NCBI GenBank assembly: GCA_009599575.1
Contig: VWND01000095.1
Span: forward strand, 62,001-126,000
DNA from: Blumeriella jaapii
Lineage: Eukaryota; Ascomycota; Leotiomycetes; Helotiales; Drepanopezizaceae
Length of the DNA stretch: 64,000 bases
Direction of reading: 5' to 3'
This document shows positions 33,060 through 45,330 of this stretch, one piece after another; the first letter of the stretch is position 1, and every line of letters starts with the position of its first letter. The position numbers and the translations under genes are program-made. The notes under the pieces were generated by a model that saw only the letters and a list, made by a program, of their open reading frames with translations, was not told the origin of the DNA and did not search any database.

Positions 33060-33960
33060 AATCGGTTCCAGTTTTAGAAAAAAGCTTTTATCTGGCCGTT
33101 CTCGGTATATTTAAAGCTAACAAAACTTTTCAGAATCCAAAGCATTTCAAAAATAATAGGATAGAAGCATTTTTTATTACCAAAAAGTTTTTATAAATAA
33201 TAATATTTTTAACGTCGACTTTTATATTTCGTACAATGCCGTCAAACTTAATAATATTTTTATTAACGGTCGTGTAAATTATTCGTTTATCGGTAATAAT
33301 CGGAATATTATTAGCTTCGGCTATTTCCTGGTTTATGCAATTGACTTCGGTTCTACTATCGAATAAAACGAGGGCGGTCGTATTTTTCTTAAATATAATT
33401 TTTATTTTTAGCGCTTTTATAACCGTGTAAAAGCAGTTTCGTCGTTTTGACTTTTAGGTTTTTATAGCGAAGGCCAAAAGGCTGACTTTTTCCGAGAATT
33501 TCTTTCTATCGGCTAAATTAATTGCGATGTTATAAATCTTTTCCTGGTTTTTTTCCAATTTAAAATCGTTTTTTTTTTAAATGATTTCAATCTTTTCGTT
33601 TCTTTTTAATATAAAATTTGTTTATTAATAACTTTATCGAATTTTTCTTTTGTACTAAATAAATCGCTGAATTTCAATTTAATTTTCTGTTTTATAATTT
33701 TTTCAATAGCTTCGTCGACGGCTTCGGAGCTAATATATTTATCGATTTATTTTTCGCTTCGCATTAGTGATAGGCGCTTAAAGGCTGATACTTTTTAAAT
33801 AATTTAAATCGAAATGTCGGTGTCGATATTTTTTATATCGTCGTTAATTTTTTTCATTATAAGCGTTTTTTTAATAATTTCATCGGTTTTTTTTCGAATT
33901 TCAAAATTTTTTTTTTTTTCGATTCTGACGTTTTTCTTTATATCAATTGGTTTGGCGAAT
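33060..33960 (-). pseudogene. C3 pol: aspartic protease region
   Basis: Collinear with C2 17497-18366 but with more stops. The protease motif lies near 33355 (VDRAEVNCI-like). The + strand ORF 33814-34077 is a shadow. Confidence 0.72.
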
Positions 33961-35525
33961 AGAACAGGAGCGCTTTGCTTCCTTGTAATTCGCTGGTTTG
34001 ATTATACAGCTATAATATTTGTAAATGCGATATTTGCATTGGTAATATATGTATTTGTTCTTTATTTATATATTTAAACTTTATTCACGCTTAGGGTAGA
34101 GGTTTTTTTTTTGATTAATACGCTTTTTGGAATGTTTTTTCTTTTATTAATAAAAATCGTTTTCGCATTCTTTTTGTTTTTTAAGCAGTCGTTCTATTTC
34201 GTATTTTTTATTTTTAAGCGGATAGTGTTTAATCAGCTTTGATTTTCAGCTTTATTAAAAAGGCCCATTCCTGCTTCCGTCGGTCCGAAATAAATCGCTT
34301 TATACTTATTAATATAACAAATACTATTGTTTATACAAAAATTAAATGTTTTGCATTTAAAGCGAATATAAGGTTTTTCGCAATAAATTTCTTTGTTATT
34401 ACAAAATTTATACTTAAAGCTACGGAATCTGTTTTGATAATTATTTTTATTATTTTAATAACCGCGATTTTGGTTTCCGCGTTAGTTTTCTTTTTTCCTT
34501 TAATAATCGTTATTATAATTAATATTTCGCTGATTCTGATTATTAGCACGGAGAGATTGCTATTGGGCAGCTATTACTTTTACGATAATTTAGCGAAATT
34601 GATCGCTTCGCGCATTTTAAAAGAAATAATTGTTGTAAAAGCTATTTTGGTCGTTTTTATCATTCGAATTAACGTAAAGAAATTTCTTTTGCTGCTGCAT
34701 AAGACTTTCGATTTTGCTTTGAAGCTTTTAAATCTTAATATCGGTAAATTTTAATACGAAAGTTTCGATATTCTTATTAAGCTTTTCCAAATTAATAAGT
34801 TTTGCAGAACGATTAAATAATATAATAACTGATTGTTTTTTAGCGATTTCGATAACTTTTAATAGCTGGGCATATTTTTGCACTAGAGCTTCCACGTCTT
34901 TTTTATAAATAAAAAAGGGCGATTTTTCTTGGTTTATGGCTTTAATAATACGTTCGCTTTGGTTTTATTTGAAAACGAACTTTATAAATTTGAAATATTA
35001 ATCGAAAGTTTTAAAGTTTTGTTCGTTAATCTTAAAGTATTTAATAGTTTTGTTGCGAATGCTAGTTGAAAAGCTAAATAAAAACAATTTTTGCTTAATT
35101 TCGCTTAAAACTTTTTTGTTAACGAAAACGTCAGATATTCTCGTATAAATACGATAATAGGCCTTAAGTTTTTTGGCTTAGCGAATTATTATAACAAATT
35201 GTTTGAAAAAAGCGATGGTATCGCGAATTTGCTAGCGATCGTAGTCTCGGAATTCCGATTTCAAGATTTTAACTAACTTACGCCAGTTTCGAGCCTTAAT
35301 AACCTTTTATTTATTTATCGACTTAATAATATTTTTAATAATTGGGTTATAATAGCGAAAAAGTTTATCGAACATTTTAATCTTAAAAACTTCGAAATCC
35401 TTACAGGTTTTTTTATATTTTTCGATAAAATCGGTAATATTAGCGCTATTAAATAAAAATGCACCAGGGGAGCCAGGAAAAAGTATGCGGCTTCGCATAA
35501 AAAAACGAAAAGCGTCGTTGTTTAT
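33961..35525 (-). pseudogene. C3 gag
   Basis: Start codon position 35523-35525 is ATA (from ATG). Open stretch 35307-35498 reads RSRILFPGSPGAFLFNSANI, DFIEKYKKTCKDFEVFKIKM. Remainder interrupted. The 171-codon + strand ORF 34239-34754 is hydrophobic antisense text, not a gene. Confidence 0.72.
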
Positions 35526-36269
35526 AATATTAATAAAAATATTGGTAGGGTTTGAATTAAATAAATAAGTGTTTTTTGAAGTTGCAGGTTAAGAGTTTTC
35601 AGTATAAAAGAAATCGTTTTTAATAAAAGAGCTATTAAAAAAGTCTTTGTGTTTTTTAAAAAAATTAAATAAAATAAGATTGCGTCCAAACATTTAAATA
35701 ACGTGTTAAAAAACTTGTTTTTTAATAGGTTAACTGGATTGATATAATATTATTGTATAATCTACGGTCTCGATATTCCGTGGCTTAGGCTAATGCACGT
35801 ACAGCCATTTTTTTACTATTTTTAATAAAAAGCCGCAAATTGTAATTGCTATAATCACAAAGCGTAAGATCAGAAGATTAAATTTTCGCCAAGCGTTTAA
35901 TTAAAAAAAATCTAATTCAGAAGGGTCGAACGCAGCGATCGAAGCGTATAAACCAATATTCGATTTGTTATTTTTAAACAAAAAAGCGATTTTCGAGCTT
36001 TGAACTTCGCACGGTTCAAAATTGCCTGACCGTAATTTCAAACGTTTCTAAAATGTATTGCATTTTTGTAATCCAATAACTATACGTAAAATAAAGGAAG
36101 CTATTAAAAGTCTTTCACATAATACAGCTGCGAATAATACTATATAAGAAGTTTTTTAAGCCGTAATAGCGAAATATCGAAATCGATTTTAACTAAGAAT
36201 TTGAAAAATGCATCGGTGAATATATAAAAACGAAACACCGAAGTTTAAATCCCTGCGTAAATCATCAAA
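35526..36269 (-). other. C3 5' leader and primer-binding site
   Basis: Leader like that of C2. Primer site beside the LTR (about 36245-36269) reads TGATGATTTACGCAGGGATT on the element strand, with TGG mutated to TGA. Confidence 0.55.
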
Positions 36270-36537
36270 TGTAAAAATAGATAGGAAAACCAAATTAATA
36301 CGGCCATATATCGGTGGGTAAAATAGCCTAAGAAATCTTTAAAAAAAACTAAAAAAAAGAAAAGAAAAATAAATAAAAAATATGAATTAAACTGCGTGCC
36401 TATGGTATTATTTAAAAAAGTGCTTTGCTCTTATACCTGTTGAAAGTAGTCAGTGGCAGAGGGTCTCGGAGAAATCTATGCCTCGACCATAGCTAAAACT
36501 ACCAACTCCCATCAATACAAGGTATCACCGTTTTACA
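36270..36537 (-). repeat. C3 5' LTR
   Basis: Starts TGTAAAAATAGATAGG, ends CACCGTTTTACA; outer end kept. Confidence 0.92.
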
Positions 36538-37494
36538 TTATAAGCATTTTAAATTCGTTTTCGGCTTTTTAAACGTCGGAAAGGTCGGCCAGAAAATCGG
36601 CGATTTTTTTTATTAATTTTTCGGAAAATATAAGATCGGAACGGTCCAAAATACGTAGAATAAGAAATTCTTTTGCTACGTTTTCGATTTGATCGAATAT
36701 ATAATTTTTACGAAATCGATCGCTAACGAAATAATTGTGGTAAAATTCGAAATTGTCGAGAATTTTAGTTTTTTAATAGCGTGTTTTATAATTTTTGCTA
36801 TTATTTAATTTAAACTTAAAATTCGGAACGCGCTTTATGCGAATTAATCGAAAATCAGCAAATAAATGGGAATTATAGCGTTTAAAAGGCGCGCTAGGGT
36901 TTTGGCCGTTATAAAGAAATCCAAAAAAAGTTCGCGAAAAGCGTAGAAATTAATTTGCAGCGTTTGTTGGTTAAAATAAAACGTTGCGAAAAAAAGGAAA
37001 AACAGCAGATTCGCGATTGGCAGAGGCACGTTCGATAAATTTTATTAAACGTTTTAATTAAAAAGTCTGTCGCAATCGTATAGTTTCCAGAAGTTGTCGT
37101 TTACGCTTTTGCGTTTTTTTTAGTTGATTTTGCAAGAGTTTTAATTAAACGCTTTTAGCATTAGGCTGTAAAAAAAAGGTGGCAGGCGAAGTGGTTGGCG
37201 CTTTGCTTTTTTTTTTTTGTTTTTTTTTTTTCGGAGGAAGGATTGTTTTTTAGAAAAAAAAGCTTTTGGGAAAGGTTGCTTTTTCGCTGATTAAAAGGAG
37301 GAGGGAGGTTGAGGTGTAGTAGCAGGAGCTGAAAAGCTCTGTTAAGAGGAAAATCGTTAAACAAAAGCTATTTTTCGCAAAGTGCGGAAATAGGCTTTTT
37401 TACGACCGGTCGATTATCTTGGTGTAATTCGTAAAGAATTCGAGGGGAGAAATAGTTTACGCCGTCGTTAGCGTAGAAAAAGAGTTGTTGATAA
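36538..37494 (-). pseudogene. A2 gag, upstream part, and 5' leader
   Basis: Gag continues from 25247. Text such as INKRCRSI near 36950 and an AFRELFLDFFITAKTLARLL stretch (36844-37029) lies in the capsid region. Start codon not fixed; probably between 37000 and 37150. From about 37150 to 37494 is leader with T/A homopolymer runs. Confidence 0.6.
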
Positions 37495-37749
37495 TATAAC
37501 GATTTAATCAGTCGAAGGGTTGGGAAATCAGTCAATTGGTCGCTTTGTTTATATGGTATGAGAAAACGAGCTTTTGGTTTTGTAACAAAGATATTTATTT
37601 AAAATTAATAATTGCAGAAGGCAGAGGTTGCTAAAAGGAGAGAGCCTTATATATATAATAGTTTCCATAATTGATAGGAGACCCACCAGGAGACCAGGGA
37701 GCTTGCAACTATACGTAGTTGCTGGGGTGACGCGAGGGGCAAACGAATG
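37495..37749 (-). repeat. A2 5' LTR
   Basis: Starts TATAACGAT, ends GAGTCGTCACA. Well kept from about 37660 outward. The TATA-like stretch is at 37646-37660. Confidence 0.92.
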
Positions 37750-40260
37750 AGTCGTCACAAAAGCTAAGCTTTTCTGAATGGTTTTAATTAGCTTGGCGTC
37801 GTAATATAATTGTAAATAAGCTTCGATTATTTTCGAATTATATGCGAATGCAAGCAGAACGTGATAATCGAAAATAGCGTCGGTAAAGTTTTCGATTTTT
37901 TTCTTTTTTTAAAAATCGGCGATATCGAATTTTATAATTGTAATACGGTCGGGGCTAGCGAAACCTAAAGCGATCGGAACGTTAAAATATGCCACGAGGC
38001 GGCAGTTTCCAGGGTTCCGAATAATCAAAATAGCGAGGTAAAAGCCGGAATGCATTTTGAAGCTTATTAAATAAAATTATAAAATATATTGGCGAAAAAA
38101 GCTGTAAGCGCTTTTTAGGTTTTAATTAGTCGGAAATAATATTTATATATAATTATTTTTTTTTTTATAAAATACAGCAATAGTTTGTTTTTTCCGTTAT
38201 GAAACTTTACGTAATTAACGAATTTGCAGCTTAATTTAAATAGATTTTAAAATATATTTTCGGTCGAAAGGCCAAAAAAATCGGTTTTTAAAAATATTCG
38301 TTGCTTTTATTTTTTTACGTTTTAATCGAGTTTTATAATCGCGTTAAATACTTTAGAGTTTATTTTGAAATTTGCGTATTCCAAATAAGCTTTAATACGT
38401 ATTTAAATAATTTTCGCAATTTTTCGTCGGAATATAAATTAATTATTAAAATTAATTTCGAATACGTCGTAATTCGAATTTTTAATAATAGCGAATCGAT
38501 TAGCAAAATCGATAACGTCGATTTTTTTTATAATTAAATCGCAATACGCCGCGTAACAGCGTACGTGAAAATAGCAGAATTTGCCGTTTTTTTTAGCGTT
38601 GATATTATTTGTAAAAACGAAATTAAAAAATCGGAGTTTTTTAGCGAAAGAAAATTCGAATAAAAACGAATTATTGTTTTTAAAAATCTTTTTTATTTGT
38701 TTCGGCGTATTATATTTGCAATTTTCCGAAAAAAGCTTGGTTTAGTTTTCGTTCGAAGCAAAAAAAAAAAGCTGACGGATTTATTTGATTTTTATATAAA
38801 AAAATCGAAGTAAAACTTTTAAATCGTTTCGTCGTCGAAAGCGAAAGTTTTAAATAGAGTAATTTAATTTTGCGTTTTTTGTATGATTTTTTCCGCGATA
38901 ATTTCGATGTTTTTTTTTAAGCTTTTTCGATCGAATCGTATAATAATCGAAATTTTAAATATTTTTATTAAAATTTGAAATATTAGCGATAATAGTACGA
39001 CGTTTTTAAACGCAGCAAGCGTTTTTAATATTTATATATTTAATTTCGAAAGGTCAGATTTAAAATTGTTTAAGTTTTTTTTTTTCGAAATGCCGGCGTT
39101 TTTTAAATCTGATTTCGTAAAGTCGTCGCGTTTTTTATTAATTAATTTAAAACTTATAGCTCGGCGTCGATTTCCGGCTGTTTTTATTCGCGGTGCTTTT
39201 TTTGTTAGCGACGCGAATAATTTTTTTTTTCGAACAAAAAAAATTTCGGAAATATCGGCGCGCTTTTTTACGTTTTTTGCTTTTATTTTTTCCGAAATCG
39301 TTTTTATAAATATAATAAGTTTTTTATATACGAATAAACGGTTATTTGCTATTACGTTTTTAATTTCGTTTTCGAATTCGTTTTCGATAATTGAAAATAA
39401 AAATCGCCGAATTATTTTAGCTGTTTTAAAAATATTAATTGCTACCGCGTGTATTTTTTCGAATTAAACGAAAATAATATTAGCTTTTTTTCGTTTTTTT
39501 TTCGTCGTCGTCGTAAATTTAAAATGTCGGAATAGCGTTGTTTTTTTTTTTTTAATATAAAAATGCCGCATTTAGTAACGTTTAGTTTTTTGTTTTAAAA
39601 AAAAATTAAATTTAAAATTTCGCAGCCGATTAAAACTTTTTTTGGCGATTGCATAGCGTCGTCGATTAATTTGCAAATAATTGTAAAAAAACCTGTAAAT
39701 CTGCGAGTTTTTAAATTATTAGTTTTCAGGGCTTGCGCTTTAAAAATATAAGCGTTTAATATCCAGACTTTTTTTTTCGTAAAAGTAATAGTTTCGAAAA
39801 AGCGAGCGAAATGCCGAAATAAAATAATATCGGTGATTTTATTAAAAACGTATTTTTAAAATATTTTTTTCTCGTTAATTTAGCAAAAAGCGTAAAAACT
39901 CGGTTTTATTATTTTTTTTTTATTATTTCGAGCTTTTTTTGCTTCGGCGAAAGCTTTTAAAGCGTTGTCGTAATTTAGCAGAAATTTGTCGTAATTAAAG
40001 CTTTTGCGAACGAATTCAGTTTTAATAAAACTTTTATAATCGAATAAAAATTCGTTAACGTTTTTTAATTATTATATCGAATTGTTTTATAAATATTTTT
40101 TTACGAAAGCTGCTTGTTAATTTAAAATAGCGGTATTATATGCTTGCTTAAATTCGGAAAAGTTGCGTATAATAATTCCGTTTTAAAATAAATTAAAAAT
40201 AAATTTGTTAGATTTAGCAACGCTTTATTTAAAAAACGATATAATATCGATAAGTTTATT
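37750..40260 (-). pseudogene. C1 accessory 3' ORF, proximal fragment
   Basis: Continues 8167-8738 across A2. Collinear with C2 10818-13330. More mutated than C3; the + strand ORF 39066-39467 (133 codons) is its antisense shadow and shows that the reverse frame also lost stops by chance. Confidence 0.62.
39186..39218 (-). repeat. 33-bp palindromic cassette, C1 copy 1
   Basis: ATTCGCGGTGCT ... AGCGACGCGAAT, same site as C2 12238. Confidence 0.8.
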
Positions 40261-40845
40261 AATTAAAAAAATATATTGCGTTTATTAAAAAATAATTGGG
40301 AAAAAAAAATACGGAAATTATAAAGTATTTGTATTTAAAAGTTACGAGAATTCGTATAATATTTTTTTAATAAATTATAACTGTTTAAATAAACACCCGT
40401 TTAAAACAACGAAAAAAATAAATAGTATAAAAAGTAGCAAATAATAAAATATATAAAAAATAGTTTTCGTAAAATATGCGAGCAATATAAATGTATTAAA
40501 TATACGGCTTAAATATATACAAAGCTTTTATTTTAGTAAATAAAAAAATAATTAAACAAAAAAAAGTATAATAAGTGTTTTAAATAATATAAAAAAAAGT
40601 TTTTAAAATAAATAACGTATATAAAACAGAATAATTAAATTGTATATAAACAAGCAAAATAAAAACAGTAAAATAATATATAATAAAAAAAAAACAATAG
40701 GTAATAAAAACAATAAAACAGTTAGTAAACAATTTTATATATATCTTTTTTTTTTTCGGTTATAAATGGAATTACGATTTAAATTATGCTTTTAATAGCG
40801 GAGTTATTATCCGGTTGTTTCCAAACCTTTCCAAAAGATTCTTTT
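40261..40845. other. C1 AT-rich spacer
   Basis: Counterpart of 13331-13880; nothing coding. Confidence 0.55.
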
Positions 40846-42200
40846 TCAGAAATATAATCGCTTTAATCGGAATCGTCGTCGGAATCGCTAAAATCGAAAT
40901 CGCTGTTTAATTTAAAATCCAAAGGATAAATTTGCTGGTTTTTTTTGTAAAATCGCTTTAACCGGTTGGCAACGAACGTTTTTTTCAGTTTTGTTCCATC
41001 GAGTTCCGTAAGCTTATAATAGCTTTTATTTAATTCGGCCTCGCATACTTCGTAAGGTCCGAGCCATTTATAATTAAATTTAGTATCGGTCGATTTGTTA
41101 ATAGCGCGTTAAACGTCGTAAATTAAAATCAAATTTTTTTTTTTAATTAACGTTTTTTTTTAAATTTTGATTTTATTTCAGATTTTTTTAACTGCTTTTT
41201 TATATCTTTTTTTTTTTTAGAATTATTTTTTTTATATTTATATCGCGGTAATTTAATTGTTTAAATTTTATTGTTAATAAATCAGCTTTTGTTTTTATTT
41301 TAATTACGTTATAAAACTTTTATACAAGCTATTTTGTTTCCAAAAGCAGTCGGGCGTTTTTGCCGTATTAAATGAAAAATGGAATTATTTTAATAAAAGC
41401 GTATATGCATATGCGTATAGTAAAAAGCATTTCCGAGAATTTCCGCGATCAACGCTTATAGCTTTTTCGAATAGCTTTTAAAAGGCCGTTAAAAATATTC
41501 CTATAATTTCGTTTCACGGATCCGTTGCTTTTCGAATTATAAGCTAAAATTTAAATACGCTAAATGCCGTATTTTTTTGTAAAAGTTTTAATAATTCTTT
41601 TGTTTTCGGATTTATTATCGACGTTTAATTTGCTAAACAAACCGTGTCGATATACAACGTTTTTTTAAAAAAAAATCGTTATAGCTTCGAAAATAACGTT
41701 TCGGAAAAATCGCTTTTCAGGCTATTTAAATAAGTCGTTAATAGCGAATACAAAACACGTATAACCGCGATCGGTAATTAATACGCGTATAACGTCGAAA
41801 TTAATTTTTTTTCAGATTTTAAAAAACCACGTCGGATATAATAAATTTTTTTTTCGCCTAAGCTTTCGTTTTTAATAAAAAATACAGCTTTTAACGAAAG
41901 CTTTGCAATTTTCGAAATACTTTTTTTATTAAAAATCGTTTTTAATTCGGTAATAAATGGCTTTAGCTTTTTTATAAAACACTTTTTCGTAGATTTCTTT
42001 TATGATTTGAAATTTTTCAGTTTTATTATTTATTATTAAACGTTTTTAATATATATTATTTTTTATTTTATACAGCTTTTTATCGGCTAAAATATAATCG
42101 AAAGCTTGGTTTTTAAATAATTTAAACTGATAATTTGGTATATTAAATAATTTAAATAAAATAGTTAAATAATATACGATTAAATAAAAATCTTCGGTTT
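40846..42200 (-). pseudogene. C1 pol: integrase and GPY/F module
   Basis: Collinear with C2 13881-15200, with the GPY/F region near 41040-41070 and the D-to-E core near 41520-41640. No long open stretch is left. Confidence 0.75.
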
Positions 42201-42268
42201 CGTAATTATCGATTAAAAGTTTATTTTCGTCGTTAATCGGCTTATTCCGATCGTTTTCGGTTAAATTT

Positions 42269-42301
42269 ATTCGCGGTGCCAGCCGAAATAATAACGCGAA
42301 T
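42269..42301 (-). repeat. 33-bp palindromic cassette, C1 copy 2
   Basis: ATTCGCGGTGCC, loop AGCCGAAAT, AATAACGCGAAT. Confidence 0.85.
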
Positions 42302-42329
42302 GCTTTCGGCCCGAAAATTAATATTTTTT

Positions 42330-42362
42330 ACTCGCGATGCCAATCGAAATAGCAACGCGAAT
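42330..42362 (-). repeat. 33-bp palindromic cassette, C1 copy 3
   Basis: ACTCGCGATGCC, loop AATCGAAAT, AGCAACGCGAAT. The spacer to copy 2 is 28 bp here (30 in C2 and C3), a 2-bp deletion outside the cassettes. Confidence 0.83.
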
Positions 42363-42369
42363 AGTTTTA

Positions 42370-43930
42370 GTTTTATAAAATCTAAAGCGCAGATAGCGAA
42401 GCAGCCGATTTCGTTAGCGATTTATTCGTTGATATTTTATTCGTTTTATTTAGCGAAATCAAACGGATAAAAACGTTTTTTTTTAAAAAAGCCGTTTGCC
42501 GCTGTATTAATTATTTTTTTAATATATTTAATTTCGAAATTTATAAATCGCATTTAAATTATTTAATTAATAACAAATGCTTTTGGCAGATTATTAACTT
42601 TTTTATTTAATTAATTGATAAAAACTTTTGCGTTTGTTTTTAAAATAAAATATACGCCGTACAATTCGCTTTTTATTTTTTTTATTGTTTTAAAAGCGCT
42701 TCGATATTTTCGTTTGATAGCATCGTAGCGTATTTTCGCGAAGGATTATAAGCCGTTTTCGAATCGTAAAAAATGCCGTTTTTTGTTTTCGTCGATTTAT
42801 TGCAATACAATTTTTTAACCGAAAATATTAGCGTCGATAATCAAAATAATTTTTTCTGCGTTTAAATTATAATCGATCCGCATAAGCGATAAGGCCGATA
42901 AAAGGTCGTTTTTAAAAATTTTTATAATTTTGTTTTGCTTTTTTTTCTAAACGAAATCGATTTTTTTTTTATCGTAGCGTAAATAAATACAGTTTTTTAA
43001 AAAAAGTTTTTGATTTAATTGCGATAATAAATCATAACGCTAATAAAAGCTTTGGCTTCGATAATATTTTTATATTTTTTTTATTCGCAAATTTTTTTAA
43101 TTTTTTTTCGTTAAAAATGGCGGCCAGCGCTGTTAATTATATAACTAACGATATTTATTTCGGATATACAAAATTTTAATCGAAAGCTAATAATAGCTTT
43201 AGTTTTTTCGAAGCAAATTATAATTTTATCGATATTTTAAATATGTTTTATTATATAGCGTCGAATTTTAAAAAAAATCTTTTTATAATTATAATATAAT
43301 CTGGAATCTTTTATTTCGACGTCGTTAACGTAAAGCAAAGTAATATCGAAAATGCAAATCATAAGAATCTTATATACGATTTTTACGAATTAAGCGATTA
43401 AATTGATAGCTTTTATAAGTATTTTCGTTATACGCAGCAATTCGATTGAAATTTAAATTGCTGTTATATTTCGAAATCGTAGATTAAGCATTAAATAATC
43501 GTAGCCGGAAAACAAATCGAAAAAGGAAACGATCGTTAATTTTGCGAATTCGTTTGAAAATTAATCGACGTTAAATAGCACGTTAGCGTTTCGTATTATT
43601 ATTTTATTTATTTCGACGATTGCGATAATAAATTTGTAAATGCTTTTTTTTTTTTTCGCAACGATAAATTATTTATTTTTGTATAGGCCGTAGCAGAATT
43701 CGAAGATTTTTTGCTTAATTCGTTTTAGCATTTCGATTATTTTATTTTAAAAAATTTTAAAAACTGAAAAAGTTTTTTTTTGCCAGGCTTCGTAAAGCAC
43801 GGTTTTAATATCGATATAAAACGTAACGTTAAAACTAAATTGGCTTATTTCGGTAAAATCAAAAGTTATAGTTTTTTTTCGGTTGCGTAAAATTTCGTAT
43901 AAAACTTTTTTTTTTTTTAGCAAAAATTAA
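42370..43930 (-). pseudogene. C1 pol: reverse transcriptase and RNase H
   Basis: Collinear with C2 15441-16960. Catalytic box at 43321-43332 reads YVND. No long open frame. Confidence 0.75.
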
Positions 43931-44272
43931 ATTCCGATTGCTAAATTATCAAATCGTTTTTTTATAAATCGGCTGTTAAATAATAAGTTGGAAAATCGGC
44001 CGGTGATAAATTTTTCGAATTCGCTAGTAATTAATTAAAATAATTTTGTCGTTTTATTTTTTTCGAACTAATCGTTTATTTTTTCGGAAATATTTTTACC
44101 GGATTCGCTAAAATTTACGGATCGTATTTTATTAGCTTTGCGTTTGTAAAAAGTATTGATATTAATACAAAAGGGTAAGGTATATAGGTCGGGTTTGTTT
44201 AATACGAAAACGAAATTTTCGAAACTTTTATTTTCGAATTAATAACTAAAAATATTAATATTAGTTAATTTT

Positions 44273-44305
44273 ATTCGCGATGCTATTTCGATTAATAACG
44301 TAAAT
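44273..44305 (-). repeat. 33-bp palindromic cassette, C1 copy 4
   Basis: ATTCGCGATGCT, loop ATTTCGATT, AATAACGTAAAT; the right arm has lost its second CG. Confidence 0.78.
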
Positions 44306-44429
44306 GCTTTTAGCCGAGTATTTTCCAGGTTTTGTTATAATTCAGCGTCTGTTTTAAAACCAAAGCCGGCTATTCGTTTTCCGATAAAACGTCGATTAAA
44401 AAAATTTTATCGCCGGCGACGGTGATTTA

Positions 44430-45330
44430 ATTTTAAAAAAACCGGTTTTAGTTTTAAAAAAAGGTTTTTATCTGGCCGTTTTCGGTGTATTTGAAACTGA
44501 CGAAATTTTCCAGAATTTAAAATATTTTAAAAATAATAAAATAAAAGTATTTTTTTATTATTAAAAAGTTTTTATAAATAATAATATTTTTAACGTCGAC
44601 TTTTATATTTCGTATAATTTTATTAAATTTAATCGTGATTTTTATTAACGGTGGTATAAATTATTCGTTTATCGGTAATAATCGAAATATTACTAGCTTC
44701 GGCTGTTTTCTGATTTATATAATTAATTTCGGTTTTATTATCGAGTAAAACGAAAGCGGTCGTATTTTTTTTAAGCATTATTTTTATTTTCGGCGCTTTT
44801 ATAACCGTATAAAAGCAGTTTCGTCGTTTTGATTTTTAAATTTTTATAACAAAGGCCAAAAAGCTAATTTTTTCCGAAGATTTCTTTTCATCGGCTAAAT
44901 TAATTGCGATATTATAAATTTCTTTTTAATTTTTTTCCAATTTAAAATCGTTTTTTTTTCGGATAATTTTAATCTTTTCGTTTTTTTTTAATACAAAAAT
45001 TTGTTTATTAATAATTTTATCGAATTTTTTTTTTGTGTTAAATAAATCGCTAAATTTTAATTTAATTTTTTGTTTTATAATTTTTTTAATAGCTTCGTCG
45101 ACGGCTTCGGAGCTAATATATTTGTCGATTTATTTTTCGCTTCGCATTAATAATGGGCGCTTAAAAGCCGATATTTTTTGAATAATTTAAACCGGAATAT
45201 CGGTGTCGATATTTTTTATATCGTCGTTAATTTTTTTTATTATAAGTATTTTTTTAATAATTTCGTCGGTTTTTTCTCGAATTTTAAAATTTTTTTCCTT
45301 TTCGATTTTAACGTTTTTTTTTATATCAAT
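44430..45330 (-). pseudogene. C1 pol: aspartic protease region
   Basis: Collinear with C2 17497-18366. The protease motif is near 44740 (LDNKTEINYI-like). Broken by stops. Confidence 0.7.

Larger units (their letters stand above)
25248..36537 (-). mobile_element. Element C3: complete 11.3-kb Ty3/gypsy element
   Basis: LTRs 25248-25515 and 36270-36537, 4-bp TSD. Collinear with C2 at an offset of about 15,575 bp. Inserted in the gag gene of A2, same orientation as C2 and A2. Confidence 0.92.
8739..37749 (-). mobile_element. Element A2: family A gypsy element, split in three by C2 and C3
   Basis: Pieces 8739-9666, 20965-25247 and 36538-37749 total about 6.4 kb and are collinear with A1. LTRs at 8739-9003 and 37495-37749 differ from A1 in one block (CGCTTTGTTTATATGGTATG in place of CGCCGAGTTCACATAATATA), marking a second LTR subfamily. 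Confidence 0.92.

Noticed and set aside
34239..34754. 171-codon hydrophobic + strand ORF that looks like a membrane protein
   Set aside because: It is antisense to C3 gag; the same antisense frame recurs in C1, C2 and C4. Hydrophobicity results from TTT/ATT codons in AT-rich DNA.
39066..39467. 133-codon + strand ORF in the C1 3' ORF region, similar to one at 27770-28099
   Set aside because: The - strand frame has a balanced, protein-like composition and follows the element orientation; the + strand frame is its shadow.
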